DNA from: Carex sylvatica | Taxonomy: Eukaryota; Streptophyta; Magnoliopsida; Poales; Cyperaceae | DNA length: 64,000 nucleotides | NCBI GenBank assembly: GCA_964058845.1 | Contig: CAXKVR010000418.1 | Location: forward strand, 202,501-266,500 | Direction: 5' to 3' | Part shown: positions 1 through 12,570 of the stretch, piece by piece | How the letters are laid out: the number at the start of each line of letters is the position of its first letter | How positions within the stretch are numbered: position 1 is the first letter of the stretch | The notes under the pieces: model-generated | The model's input: the letters and a program-made list of their open reading frames with translations, nothing else | What the model was told of the DNA's origin: nothing | Database searches by the model: none | Translations under genes and position numbers: made by a program

Positions 1-1194
1 ATAGGGTAATTCGAACAGGTTTGGATATGCAACGGTCTCCACAACGGAAGTTCTCTGACTTATTTTTCGGTTGGAACTACTTGAATTGATTTAATGCGGT
101 GCAATCATTTCTGTGACCTGATTTATTTCGTTGCAATGGTTCATGGACCGTTGCAACGGTAGGCCTCACTTAGTTCAGTCTTAAGCTTATTTTACCAATT
201 TTACAGATTAATTGTCTTTAATCTTGAGTTATGCTTTTGCTAATCATACTCTTGTGCTTCATAACCACATCCTTGATGTCATATTACAGTTAATCAATTC
301 ATCCTCGATGTGTATTTATTGTATCTCCAGTTGTCATGAACCTACACATGTCTCAAGAAGAAAAACTGTAAAATGCAATTATGCATGTTTTGCAAATCCA
401 GTCAAATGAGTAAGTCGAGGGCTCCAAAAGCCAACATGAGGTATTCATCTTTCCTACATAAGAGATGTATATGTGTGAGTGTTATTTAACATTGTCCGTA
501 AAAGATAGATGGTAGCACTTCGGTATACATAACTTATGCTGAGAAAAAGATGATTTACCAAAAGTACTATTGTCCCTGGTATTTCTATACGAGTAATAGC
601 ATCACTGGGCCCCCTGACAGAGTAAGATTATCTGCATGCAGTATGATTACGAGAGTAATTATATTTGATAATCTGCTCAAGATCAAGAAAATAATAAGTT
701 TACAAGGATGATATATACCTACCTTGAAACTGATCTGATAGCTATTAGACAAAAGAATTAATACGAGTAAATAGTTTACTAGATCGTGATATTGTACAGT
801 ACAACATCATCTGTGTAATTGGATGGTCATAATGCATTCTGCCAGGTACCTCTTATGATTTGTAGAAGTTGAAACAGTTTATAATTCTATTTACCAACAT
901 AACACATATTCTATCGGGTCACACCGTATAGGACGTAATTGGAGAATCTTATTGATCAATTATAAATTGATTATGATTAATAATAAGATGGATATAATTA
1001 GTTATACGTGATATAATTAAATTATACATGTCATATAAGATGACTAGCAAAAACAAATGTTAATTTATAAACGTGCACGACACGTTGTATAAAAGTTACC
1101 GAAATAACAACCGCAAGAAATATAATTGCTCAGAATGATTATATATATTTGATTTGGATTTTTAATGTTAATTATGAATTAATATTTTGGGCAT
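1..1194. other. AT-rich spacer, no gene seen
   Basis: No convincing coding frame, RNA gene or bounded mobile element is visible. The first 160 bases contain several CAACGG/CCGTTG motifs and one palindrome, annotated separately, so the extreme left edge may be the tail of a repeat that starts outside the window. Confidence 0.4.
130..157. repeat. Imperfect 28-bp palindrome (GTTGCAAYGG...CCRTTGCAAC)
   Basis: GTTGCAATGG and CCGTTGCAAC face each other across a short centre. The design resembles the GC palindromes in the LTR U3 regions at 6 kb and 20-21 kb, although the sequence differs. Function unknown. Confidence 0.5.
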
Positions 1195-1970
1195 TGATAA
1201 TGCTAAATTATATCCACATTCGATCCAGTTTTCATCATAAAACAACACCAAATATCATGTATTTTGAATATAAAGTGAATATAATACACCTAGAATCAAG
1301 TTACTGCGTTTGCTTGGCTTTACAGTGCAGAAAAAGATGAAAAATGAAGAAAAAGGCTCCCAGTGAGGACGCACACAACACTTAGCTGAATTTTCAGCAT
1401 CACAGTACTTCACAGAATTTTTTCCGAGCGTAATGCATCCGCGCTCACCGCCTGTGCATGTCCATTTTTATAAAATACAATGATAAATCTGCAGTAATTC
1501 TCGGAGTTCCAGAGGCTTTTTTAGGAAGGAGAAGAAGAAAATTCAAGCAAGATTGGGGTTCTTGATTTGAAAAAGTGTGTAATTATTTCTTTATTTCATT
1601 TCTTCTTATTTTTGTCAAACTTTATAATGGATCTCTCCAATAGAGAGTAGATCTTTCTTTAGGGGTTTAGGTTAATGCATGAACTTGTTTAATTTTATCT
1701 TATTCGGTTATTTATTTTTATTATGATTGTTTATCACATAATTAGTGCTTGAATTATAGTTATTCTGTTTTGGATTTGAAAGAACCAAAATTGACTAGGA
1801 TCAATAGGATAATACTAAATTATGAACACAAATACCCTAGGTTTGGATTAGGATCTAACCAATTTGTAATCTAAGTCGAAACTATATAAATTAAGGTTAA
1901 AGACTTAGTGAAGGACCTAACCGTGAAGTCAACTCTAATTAGAACATCTCAAATTGAATCGGATATCGAC
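1195..1970 (+). mobile_element. Truncated LTR, same family as the solo LTR at 21031-22848
   Basis: It starts with TGATAATGC, matching the TGATAAGCAT start of the later LTR, and is collinear with it through shared landmarks: TACACCTAGAATCAAG, GGATCTCTCCAA, AGGGGTTTAGGT and AGGACCTAACCGTGAAG. Similarity stops near 1970, so the 3' half is missing. The region matching the GC-palindrome block survives only as eroded traces near 1356-1460 (AGTGAGGACGCAC, TGCATCCGCGCTCACC). A weak TATA-like TTTATAAAAT lies near 1470. No internal retrotransposon domain adjoins it. Confidence 0.75.
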
Positions 1971-2376
1971 TTGAGTTAGAAGTAATTTTTTTATTTTACG
2001 GTCATTCCACAGCTTAAGCCTAATGGCATAGGGTAGCACCAAAACCCTACATCGTCAGTAGGCCCAAAGAAAACACAAAAACTAGATTTGGAGGATAAAT
2101 TCATATTGCAACACATAATACATTCAGCCTTCAATAATTTTACATACACATCATTTTATACATGTCAAACAGTTAAAAAATTGCTAAGCAAGCCTTAACT
2201 GATTCAACTATATCATCGACTTAAGAGTTCATTGAGATATCATTCAACGATGTAATCTTTGCTTTGGCATCAAACATTTTAGAAATCAAGATACACAAAT
2301 TTCAACAATAATTGTTTCAGATTGCAACATAGAGTACATTAAGCCTGCAACAATTTTACAACATACAACATTATAT

Positions 2377-2803
2377 GAGTAAAGCTAGGATGTGACGTGC
2401 TCACCAAGAAAGTTTGGTGAGCATAAATCTAAAAGTATATTGGATCGACGTCAAATACTGAATCCAAACTGTTGAAATCCATATACTTCATGAGTGATGC
2501 ATATACATGTAAAATTTTGAAAGTTTCGAGTTTATTTGCTACACGGTTAAGTGGTCAAAGAAATAATAAAAATTGAATATATAAAATAACTTATACATTA
2601 ACTTAAAAAATATTCATTTATTTGACCACTTGACCGTGTAGCAAATAAACTCAAAACTTTCAAAATTTTGCATGTATATGGATCACTCATGAAGTACATG
2701 GATTTCAACGGTTTGAATTCGATATATGGAATCGATCCGATGAACTTTTGGAGTTGTGCTCATCAAACTCTCTTGGTGAACACATCACACCTTAGCTTTA
2801 CTC
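2377..2803. mobile_element. Foldback MITE, Mutator-like, 9-bp target duplication
   Basis: The ends are GAGTAAAGCTAGG and its inverse CCTTAGCTTTACTC. Nearly the whole element folds on itself: arms of about 190 bp (CACGGTTAAGTGGTCAAA pairs with TTTGACCACTTGACCGTG) flank a short AT-rich centre near 2580. ACATTATAT flanks both sides (2368-2376 and 2804-2812), a perfect 9-bp duplication as made by Mutator-type transposases. It carries no coding capacity. Related foldbacks lie at 8463, 14755 and 46415. Confidence 0.85.
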
Positions 2804-2812
2804 ACATTATAT

Positions 2813-3840
2813 ATATGTCAAACAATTCAAAAATTGCTAAGCATGCTTTGACGGATTTCAATTCTATCATCGACTCAACATTTCAAAATAGAGATCATTC
2901 GACGAAGTAATCTTTGAAGCAGCAGCAGATCCGCATACCAATATTGTTATTCATAACTGCATACCGATATTGTTATTCTCTACGGATGCCTTAGTTCGGT
3001 TCTATGCATATTTAAAAATAACATTAAACTAACTTTTCCTACAGATGCCTTAGTTCAGTTCTATGCATATTTGAAAATAACATCAAACTAACTTTATCAA
3101 GTTTAAGATTTTACAATTTATATTCTTGATAAGTGTTCATGATTTCTTTACTTCAAGCAATCTACATTGCAATTTTAATTGTCTTGAACCTGCTTATCTT
3201 TCAAAAATAGAAGAAATTATAAAATTCAATAATTGTATGTTTTGCAAATTAGTCAAATAAACAAAAAAGATTATTGCTAGAACAACAATCTCCTTCTTTT
3301 GACGATTTGCAAAAGATATACAATGCGAGTAAGTGCATAAATCGATTTTTTTTTCTAATTTGACTTACCCAATTGTTATTTTGCATGTCTCTCAATTGCT
3401 CTCTCTTTTGAAAATCGACGAAAGGGAGAAAAAAATAGCACAAATTCAAAGTGCTCTCCCTCAAAATATGCACTCCTCCTCAATTTAGAAATATATGAAC
3501 GATAACAAGAAAAAATGAGAAATTACTCTAATATTTCATGATAAATTGACAAATCCAAAAACAATTGCAAATATAAGCTACTTCATTACACGGTTTCATT
3601 TTAATTGACTGTGTGTATATGGTTGAACTCATTTTTGCATGACCATCTTCTTCTTTTACACACTGGTAATTTGGATTTTTATCACATCCGCGTATGATAT
3701 GTCATGTATAGTTAACATTTTTGTAATAGTGATAGTGTATATACTATGAAGATTTGTTTCTTATATTAAAAAAAGTTGATAAATTTTCTTGTGCATACCA
3801 ATATATAGAAAATAAGTACTATTTATATATTATTAAAAAA
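2813..3840. other. AT-rich spacer with a short tandem duplication
   Basis: No gene seen. Two copies of a roughly 64-bp unit beginning near ACGGATGCCTTAGTTC lie in tandem at about 2978-3105. Just upstream, GCATACCRATATTGTTATTC occurs twice (about 2931-2980). Confidence 0.5.
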
Positions 3841-3845
3841 ATAAG

Positions 3846-6476
3846 TGTCACACCCCGCGATCACGGATCGCAACAGTCCCCCACCGTAAGAATACAACTC
3901 TGTATATGCTTATAAGGCAGTTCAACATACACTCAGAAATTTAAGACAAAAATAATATAAAACAAGTTTCTAAATATAAATCAAAATACACGAGTCTGGT
4001 AAAAGTATACTACATCAAGGTATCACATATGGATACCGACTATCGGGTGTGACATAGAGAATTATACGATGAAAAATAATATGTACACATCTCTAGCCAA
4101 CTAACAAAATATCTACGGAGGTAATGGTGATCTATACTAGAGGCCTACTAATCGCGTGCCTCTCCAGACTCAGTTGCACCAGAACCTGTAATATAATCCG
4201 AATTTGCCAGTGCGAATTTGCCACAGTTAGATTGTTGCACTTGTAATCAAACTCCATATTAAAAAAATAAGACCCATACAATAGCAATTCCAAACAGATA
4301 CATATTCATAATCAAAAGAATGCAGATGCTCAATAACAATTAACCAACTGAATCACAATTAACAGAATTTCCAAGATGAATTTCAAACACAACACATTTT
4401 GGCTTAACTCGACTTATTATTCGGGCTTGTAACAACTACAGATGTTCAATTGAGCGGGACCCTTTTTCTGACCCTCGTCTATAGGGTTACTAACACCAAC
4501 AGACGTTCCATCGAGTTGAACCCTTTATCTGACACCCATCTGTAATTGATTGGCCTAACCATTTTCTAAAATATGGTTCAAATCATATAAAGAAAATTCA
4601 CTTTGAAATCAATTCAATATTCATAATATGCAATTGACTGTCCAAACGCATTAACACGTAGGAAAATGCCACCGAGGCACAGACGTTACACTTGTCACCC
4701 ACTATTTTAATCCACACATCGATAAAATCACTCACCCCTCGTCCCAATCAGTACTGGGAAAACTGAGGGCCATTCACCTAAAGCGCTAGAAGGATCCTGG
4801 GCTCAAAGTCAGTCATACGGCTAAACTTTGCAAATTCGTCGGATCCAAGTAAGCCATACAGCTCAACTTCATAAATCCGCACACATACACATTCTCAATC
4901 ATCAATTCGTGGTGACTCTCAACCATAATCAGATCATAATAGATCGATACAACTGACAATCATACCAGTATGCAAATCATTCAATTCACAATAATTTGAG
5001 TTTAATTTGATTGGGCTATGTATATGATTTACACAATTCAATGATGCAATAAATCAGATATTCAACATGGCAAACGAATAAACAGTTTAATTTTTGAAAA
5101 TAAAATATCAAACAAGTTCAAGAATCCCGTACTTGTTTACAACGAGCATATCGCTAAATTATGAATCAGGCGTCTCGAAATGTCCCGCAAATTCTTGCTC
5201 GACTGAGTCTACACCTATATTACATGTATACTTGGTTTAATCCTAGTTTCACAGTCGAGATACTCACTCGAGTTCATTAATGGCTTATACATTTCTATGC
5301 TTCGGTATCGATTCTTTTGATTTTTTTTTTCTTATTAAAAATCTCTAAAATTCGCACACTATACATCTGGGTCCTCTAAACCATACATAATTCCAATTGG
5401 GTTCATTTGTAGGTATACCAATTTATCGTCTCACTACTTTGGTTCTCGTAACAATTTGATTTTTCGATTAATTAAATCCTAATTTGGTCAAAATTTTGAA
5501 TTAATCTCTAGATGTCAAAGTTGAGGGAGAGGTTTACCAATTACACGTCTATTTGGTCGGGTTAGCCTAATCAATCAACCACATTTCCCCAATTTTGGAT
5601 TTGATATCGAGAACCTTAAAATTGGAAAATCCAAAATTGAGATGAAATCGAGAAAAGAATCGATAAATAACCAACAAGGAAGTTCAAAGGACTAGTCTAC
5701 AAGAAATTCAAACACAAATCTCGGGTTTAAAATGAAAACCCGAGCAATCGAGAAAATTTGAGATTTCGAGAGAAATAAATACCGAATAGAAGGGCTAGGA
5801 GAGATCTACAGCCAATTTCTCGACGCTACCTTCGATTTCACGGGCTTTGGGGCAATTTGGAGGGAAAGAGAGCTCTTTCTCTGTTTTCTTCTCTCTTGGG
5901 CAGAGCACAAACAAGGCAGAGGGGAAAGGGACGGAGGAGAAAAAGAGAAAGAAAAAGAAAAAAAATATGGGATTTTGGTTAAAAGTCCCTCTAAGTGCGG
6001 ACGTCATTTTCAGTGCGGGTCGGCCACCCGCACTAAGAACTTGTCATAATTTAAACGGCTCAGAAAACACAGAAAAATACTCCTGTGTGGATGCACTCAA
6101 TTTCAGTGCGGACGCACTCAGTACTTGGTCGAATTTTCATCAAATCGGTACTTGCCAAGAAAAAGTCTGAGCCTAATGCGTCTGAATTAAAATTCAGTGC
6201 TGGTCAAGGAACCCGCACTCAGGACTTAATTAGTTTTTGGAAAAAGAAACTGGAGTCAATGCGGATCACCCATCCACACTCACTACCAGTGCGGACGCAC
6301 TGAGCCTATAAAGTTTCCGAAATTTGTATTTTCGATGCAGTTTTGATTCACACTTGATTTACTTATCTAGGATAACATTAATTAAGGTTTAAACTTCTAT
6401 TTTGTTAGCTCGATTTTCAATTCTTGTTTTTAAATCACTTGAAAATTAATTGTAAAAAAAATCTCGTAATGTAACA
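3846..6476 (-). mobile_element. Complete solo LTR of a Ty3-type retrotransposon (2631 bp)
   Basis: It begins TGTCACACCCCGCG and ends GTAACA, so read on the minus strand it is TGTTAC...GGTGTGACA with TG/CA termini. ATAAG occurs immediately outside both ends (3841-3845 and 6477-6481), a perfect 5-bp target duplication. That shows this is a full LTR left by LTR-LTR recombination, with no internal region. The second copy at 19738-24373 is followed by an initiator-Met primer binding site, which fixes the orientation. The U3 end (about 5990-6305) contains the GC palindrome array. The open frames inside it (for example around 5847-6170) have no recognisable domain. Confidence 0.9.
5990..6305 (-). 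repeat. GC-rich palindrome array in LTR U3
   Basis: Short palindromes of two classes are interspersed: compact ones (CAGTGCGGACGCACTSAG near 6108 and 6288) and longer ones in which AGTGCGGGTC faces CACCCGCACT (near 6018, 6196 and 6258). The matching array in the other LTR copy is at 19909-20290. Confidence 0.75.
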
Positions 6477-6539
6477 ATAAGGTTTGAAATATTTGTAAAA
6501 AAAATATCTTCTTTCTGTTGAGAAATATATATATGCTTT

Positions 6540-8240
6540 ATTTTTTAGAATAATTATATCATTTCCCTCACCCCTGTCCCCTCATTCCCCCCCCCCCTCA
6601 CTCTTTCTCTCCAAATTAACTTCCTTAACTGCATTTTATCTCCTCATTAATTCCGTTAAGAATTTCAATTTATCCCCGCATTAATTACTATTCTTTAATA
6701 AAAATCCTCACATTAAGTATATTGTCCTCTAATAACAATCTCTGGATTAATTATACTGTCCTCTAATAACAATCCCCGCTAACAATTATTTATCTTTTTA
6801 TTGATGTTCAAGAAAGTATTTACCATTGTTCTGACAAGTATTTATCATTATGTCCCTGACATGATAATACTTTGATTTGATTAAACATTACTTATTGACA
6901 AGTTCAAGAAGAAAGTTCAAGAAAGTATTTATCATTGTTATGACAAGTATTTATCATGATATCTGAGAAGTATTTATTGTTGTTTTTGACGTACATATGT
7001 TTTACTGAAAATTGTAATTATATCTAAGAAGTATTTATCCATGTAGCATAAAGTATTTATCCATGTAACATAAAATATTTATCATTATACTTGAGAAGTA
7101 TTTATCGTTGTCTTTGACATACATATATACATAGCATTTTGTACATACAATTCCATATGATCCAACGTAACATATACTCCTCAGGATCCAATACAATATT
7201 TGTATAAAAGTTATATCCTTACCACTTAGTTGGGGTCATGTTACCAAAACGTTTGGTTATGATCTAATTTGGACCAAAATTTCATACATACCTAGTTGTA
7301 TTAGATCAAACATATCAAAAAAGGAGTGTACATGTGATCCATGACATGATGCTTCTTGGTTAAAGGTCTCCAACAAAATTGCATCTCCAATAGAAAAATA
7401 TAAGGATCAACATATATGTGCATACATACATAAGAAAATTATAATGTGCATGCATACATATATGTGCATACATACATAATAAAATTATAATGTGAATGCA
7501 TACATATATGTGCATACATACATAAGAAAATTATAATGTGCATGCATACATACATAATAGAGAATAAAAATTCTCAGTTAAAATTTTCGTCCAAAATTAT
7601 AAGAAAATATTTATAAATAATAAAATTGCAATTATGCCTGAGAAGTATTTATCCATCTAACATAAAATATTTATCCATGTAATATAAAATATTTATCTAT
7701 GTAATATAAAATATTTATCATTATGTCTAAGAAGTATTTATTATTGATGCTTTACTGAAAGTTGCAATTATGTTTGAGAAGTATTTATCCATGTAGCATA
7801 AAATATTTATCCATGTAACATAAAGTATTGTTCATTATGTTTGAGAAGTATTTATCATTGAGTGAGGGGATTGTTTATTTAATAGTCACCAATTGTGCGA
7901 GGACAATCCAAAAAAAAAAAAAAAAAAATTGTGCGGGGAAAACTGACAAGTATTTATGAGGGGATTGTTTATTTAATAGTCCCCAGTTGTGCGGAGACGA
8001 TTCAAAAAGAAAAGAAATTTTGTGCAGTGACAATTGATGGATTGATTTATTCTTTTATAAATAGAGATCATTGCATAGGAATTAATACTTTGCAAATTCA
8101 AGATAAATACTTTGATGCTTCAAGTTAAATACTAACAGTTTACGAAATGCTTATTAATGATTGAGCGGCCCCTTCATTATTTTTTGGACAGTTTGTGCGG
8201 AGTTTTTTTGCAGAGATTGTTATCAGAATCCTATTTTTTA
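6540..8240. repeat. AAGTATTTATC-rich low-complexity element
   Basis: About twenty copies of AAGTATTTATC or AATATTTATC recur at irregular spacing, often with CATGTARCATAAA between them (about 6820-7110 and 7620-7880). The left side has CCTCTAATAACAATCTC-type motifs and the right side the inverse GAGATTGTTATCAGA near 8213, so this may be one non-autonomous element with degenerate inverted ends. GGGGATTGTTTATTTAATAG occurs twice (7865 and 7960). No coding frame or target duplication is clear. Confidence 0.5.
7418..7560. repeat. About 53-bp tandem repeat, 3 copies
   Basis: Units contain TATGTGCATACATACATAA followed by AAATTATAATGTG. They are nearly identical, so recent slippage or unequal exchange is likely. 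Confidence 0.7.
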
Positions 8241-8462
8241 AGTTTTAATATAATTGGATGAAGCATGTAATATGGAATAGAATGATATATACTTTAAGGC
8301 TACATATATAAATAAATTAGAAAAATATATGTTCATGATAGTAAAAAAAAAAAGGACTCATCGATGAGTATCAATGTGCTCAATGATCACAAGGAAAATA
8401 GACATAAAGAAAAAGAGAACAAAAAAATAAATTATGTTTCCATTAATTGATGCAGTTAACAG

Positions 8463-8868
8463 GAGTAGAACTAGGGTGTTCTTAAGTTTATCAAGTTCTT
8501 TGATGAACTCAAGTCTAAAACCTATCAAATTGATTTCAAATGACGAATCTGAACCGTTAAAACTCATCTACCTTACAAGTGATGCATTTACATGTGCAAA
8601 TTTTAAACATTCGAATTAATTTAGCATAAAGTCAAGTGTTCAAAATTAGAAGGCTAATAAATTAATTTTAATGCATTTATTTTTTGAATGTCTTTTTTGA
8701 CCAATTAACTCTATATAATTTTTTTTTTTTTACATGTAGATGCATCACTTGTAAAATAGACAGATTTCAACGGTTCAGATTCGTCATTTAAAACCGATTC
8801 GATGGATTTTAGACTTGAGTTCACCAAAGAACTTAATAAACTTAAGAACACCCTAGTTCTACTACTCC
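8463..8868. mobile_element. Foldback MITE (GAGTAGAACTAGGG type) with 9-bp target duplication
   Basis: The ends are GAGTAGAACTAGGGTG and the inverse CACCCTAGTTCTACTACTCC, the right one with a small insertion. The arms fold along most of the 406 bp. AGTTAACAG flanks both ends (8454-8462 and 8869-8877), a perfect 9-bp duplication. The open frames on both strands arise from the palindrome and are not genes. Confidence 0.88.
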
Positions 8869-9004
8869 AGTTAACAGTACTAATTATGTAAGCATGACAA
8901 AAAGCTTTTCTCATCTTTTCTCCAAAGGTATCCATATAATAAACAAGTAATGTCTACTGAAGTGCTAATACTGCCTACAACACTTTAATAGGTATCCATA
9001 GAAT

Positions 9005-9353
9005 TAGGGCTGCAAACGGATCGATCGGATACGGATTGGATAGTGGTAAAATCATATTCGTATTTGTTTTTATTTTCTGGATAGAGATACGGATCGAATA
9101 TTAGGTGGATACGGATACGAATCGGATATTTATCCGAATACGAATACGGTTATCTCTTTTTTATAATAGTACATAATATTTTTTTCATAATATATATTAA
9201 ATTATATAGTATATCTACTATTCAGATACAGATAATTAAAATTTAAAATCATATTCGTATCCGTATCCGTATCCGCACGGATATTTGGATATCGGATATC
9301 CGTATCAAATTTTCGGATAAAGTCAGATAATATCCGACCCGTTTGCACCCCTA
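9005..9353. mobile_element. hAT-type MITE (TAGGGCTGCAAACGG...GTTTGCACCCCTA)
   Basis: Ends TAGGGCTGCAAAC and GTTTGCACCCCTA form inverted repeats typical of plant hAT MITEs. CATAGAAT flanks both sides (8997-9004 and 9354-9361), a perfect 8-bp target duplication. The interior is built from GGATACGGAT/ATCCGTATCC runs that pair across the element. Confidence 0.9.
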
Positions 9354-9486
9354 CATAGAATGAACAAAGTTGTAATTTGGATATACTCATAGCTTCATTT
9401 TTTTTTTTTGTTGTTGTAATTGGCAAGGGTTAAACTGACATGACTTGCGAGATGTTTTTTTTTTTTTTTGTAATTGCCCATGACTT

Positions 9487-9624
9487 CAGGACATAATTAG
9501 AAAATTGAGATTTGGGGAGGCTAAAATATCAAATGTACGTAGGTGTAATTTAATTTTATAAGGAGTCTAATATAGTATTGATGCATGCATACAAAAATTA
9601 CAATTTTACAAACAGAGTCCACTG
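9487..9624. mobile_element. Degraded hAT-type MITE
   Basis: It starts CAGGACATAATTAG, ends GTCCACTG, and has interior GAGATTTGGGGAGGCTAAAA, matching the intact element at 30288-30474. The flanks CATGACTT and CTTGACTT agree at 7 of 8 bases. A longer direct repeat, TGACTTGCGAGATGTTT, lies at 9440 and 9627 with a poly(T) run after the first, so a local duplication or a retroposed piece may overlap it. Confidence 0.55.
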
Positions 9625-9699
9625 CTTGACTTGCGAGATGTTTATGATAATTTAATGGAAAATTTAGTATTTAAGTCCACATAGAGTCCCATCCAACCA

Positions 9700-9700
<1 letters not shown>

Positions 9701-9733
<33 letters not shown>
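9701..9733. repeat. (TA)n microsatellite
   Basis: Uninterrupted TA dinucleotides. Confidence 0.95.
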
Positions 9734-9737
<4 letters not shown>

Positions 9738-9739
9738 CA

Positions 9740-12490
9740 TTCAAAAGCCCGTAGGCAGCAATTACAATATCACTATGTCCCAAACAGATAACAAAGTAGT
9801 TTGCACATCTAATACAAATCACTAGTGTCTAAAACATGGAAATGTATATACAGAGCAATTCCAGCCATTAACTCTCCCATTCTTTGCCAAATCATCCGCC
9901 AACTCATTGTGGCTTCTTTGCACGTGTAAACAGATGAGATATTTGATACTAACATAATAACTTTTTATTTTAACACAATAATTTTAAATTTTCAAAATTT
10001 ATAGACAATTTTGCCCTCTATATATATTTTTTTCAAATGTTATTTTTGATCTCCCGTGATTATGCAATCTTTTATCACAGAGGCCATTTATTAGATACTA
10101 TATACTTCATTGTTAGATCTTTATCTAATTTGAAATAATAACAAAAAAGGAATAACCAACACATCAAAGGTTGTACATCAATGATTTTAACTTTCGCTAC
10201 AATTTTCAAAAAAAAAAACTTTTGTTACATATGTATTTCGGGCCTCTTTTGTTTCAAAATATTTAGTTTGTATGAGAAATATAAAAATAAATTTTACTAT
10301 ATAATATATCATTTTTTGTTTAACAAATTTAACTTGCTTAGTTTATTTTATAGTAACCGCTTATACAAATTCAATCTAACCACCACTTGAAAAAAAAAAG
10401 TTGCAATAAAAGAATAAATTATAATTTATGTTTTTCAAGTCAACAAACAAGCTTAATTTCAAAATAATGTTGAGACTTGAGATAAGTTGTAGGATGAACT
10501 ATTTAATTTATGAATAGGTAAAGGATTAATTATTCTAATATTAACATAAGTTTATTAATTTGACGTATTCTTTTATATTATCTTGAAGTATTTATGTTCA
10601 TATGATATTTTGATATGGTCATATATTATGTTGTCATATAATTTAATAATTGATTTTATTTGTCTCAAAAAATCAAGACGGATAATAAATTAATATTGCA
10701 TAAAAAAGATTTAGATTAATTTCTATCAAAATAGAAAATCACATTGAAATACCTATTTATTTTGATGAACTAAACATGCAAGCAAATAAAGATAAACAAT
10801 AATTAATGTAAGAAATTGTGAAAGTAGATAGTAAAGAAGGAGCAAATTGTATAGGGGTGATTAACCAATTAGATAAATATATTTTTTTATTTATTCATAT
10901 TAGTGGCTATATATTATTTATTTTCATAACTTCAATTTACCTCTAAAATATTTTAGTTTCAAAGAATAGAAAATAATAAATTAAAAAATTCATTCTTTAC
11001 AGATGTAAAAAATATTTTGTTAAACAACTCTATTAAATAATACTTTTGTGTCAGAGTTGATAATACTTTTGTGTTAGTGCGAAGTGTATTTACAATTAAT
11101 AGAGTTTCTAGTACTTTTTTTTTTGTTGAATTATGATAATATATATGAATATAGTTTGTACTCTTTTTTCGAAATTCAACAATGTAAAATTTTTAAGCAA
11201 TCACTTCAATAAAAGTGAGAAAAAATCAAACAAACTGCTATGCATGAAATGAAATATTTAATGATATAAATTCGACTAAAGTCACTAAAAAGAAAGTTTA
11301 TTTTTCTTTATTCTTTTTTGCTGCAAAAAATGATTGCTTAAATTTTTGTTATTATACTTCTCAAATTTGAAAAATGAAACATATCATAAAATTTTTACTA
11401 GATGTTTAGTTATGGAAATAAAAATAAATAATCAGTGATCTTTATATATTAAAGAAAGCACTATCTTAGGAAAAGATATGGTATCTAGAGAGAATTTTAG
11501 GTAAGGATAAATTTGTCCATACAAATAAAAAAATTTAAAGTTGTTGTGTTAATAAAATAAATTATTGTGTTAATATCATCAGCAGTAGTAGGTTACATAT
11601 TTCTAGGAATATCGTGGAAAGCTCTTCAATCCACATTTATGGGAGGTGCCTGATTTGAACAAATGTTTACTAGCTCCAAACAATCACAGAAAAACGAGCA
11701 AGTAGCAATCCCAACCCAACCAGTAATTAGATACACATATGAAGATGTTTTAAGACACTGAAATTGACCAAAATTTCTAAACATGAAACTGACATTTCAA
11801 GATAATCAGTATATACGTGTATTTATGCAAGAGGCCAGACGAATATATACACAATACATCATGAACTAATTAACAGAAATTTTGTTGATCATGCATGAAT
11901 AATTTTTTCAATTTTTTCAATTAGAAAGCGACAAATAAATAACAAATATTCTCATGAAAACCAAAAAAAACGGATTTCTTGAAGGAGACAACCTAAGAAT
12001 ACCATTGAGAGAAGGAAGCTATAGTATTTAGTAGGTCTAATTATGCATGTGTACATGTTGCGACGACTTGATTATTCAATATATTCTTATATATGAAAAT
12101 GATGTCTTTACTCCAAAAAATCAAAATTGATCTCAGTGAAAACGGCCTTTGAATGAAGAAAAGGGAGAAAATGACAAGTGAAGTGTCTTGATAATAAAAC
12201 GATTAAAATAAGTTTGCATATACGTGCAATTCTAATATTTGTTAGGCATGATTGTTGTTGAGTTGTTAATTAAGAGATACATGATTGCAAAATAATATAA
12301 CAATATATTTTTACCTTGGAAAGTTGGTAACAATAAAATGAAAAAAAATATACTAGTATAAATTAATTAGGTTAATTTCATCCAACACTAAACCCATGAG
12401 TTAATTAAACAAACTACATGTAACTATCTTAATTATTATCATATGTTACATTTTTCATTATATTTCATTTTCCGAACAAATATATATCTA
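9740..12490. other. AT-rich spacer, no gene seen
   Basis: Very AT-rich single-copy-looking DNA. The short frames are low-complexity (K/N/F/I/Y-rich) with no recognisable domain. No bounded mobile element was identified. Confidence 0.5.
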
Positions 12491-12561
12491 CAAGAATGGG
12501 AGAGTATCCGCGAGGGTATACCGACAGTATCGGTCAGTCGTGGATACTCTTCCATTCTTGT
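12491..12561. ncRNA. Candidate miRNA-like hairpin
   Basis: ACAAGAATGGGAGAGTATCC faces GGATACTCTTCCATTCTTGT, 20 paired bases with one G-U wobble. TACCGACAGTATCGGT then forms the tip. The GC content contrasts with the AT-rich surroundings. The 3' arm (TACTCTTCCATTCT) faintly resembles the end of plant miR482 (ACTCCTCCCATTCC). That resemblance is from memory and imperfect. It could equally be the remnant of a small foldback element. Confidence 0.35.
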
Positions 12562-12570
12562 TTATAATTA

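Noticed and set aside
5847..6170. 107-residue Lys/Glu-rich frame
   Set aside because: Lies within the U3/R part of a solo LTR, has no domain, and is not conserved in the second LTR copy.
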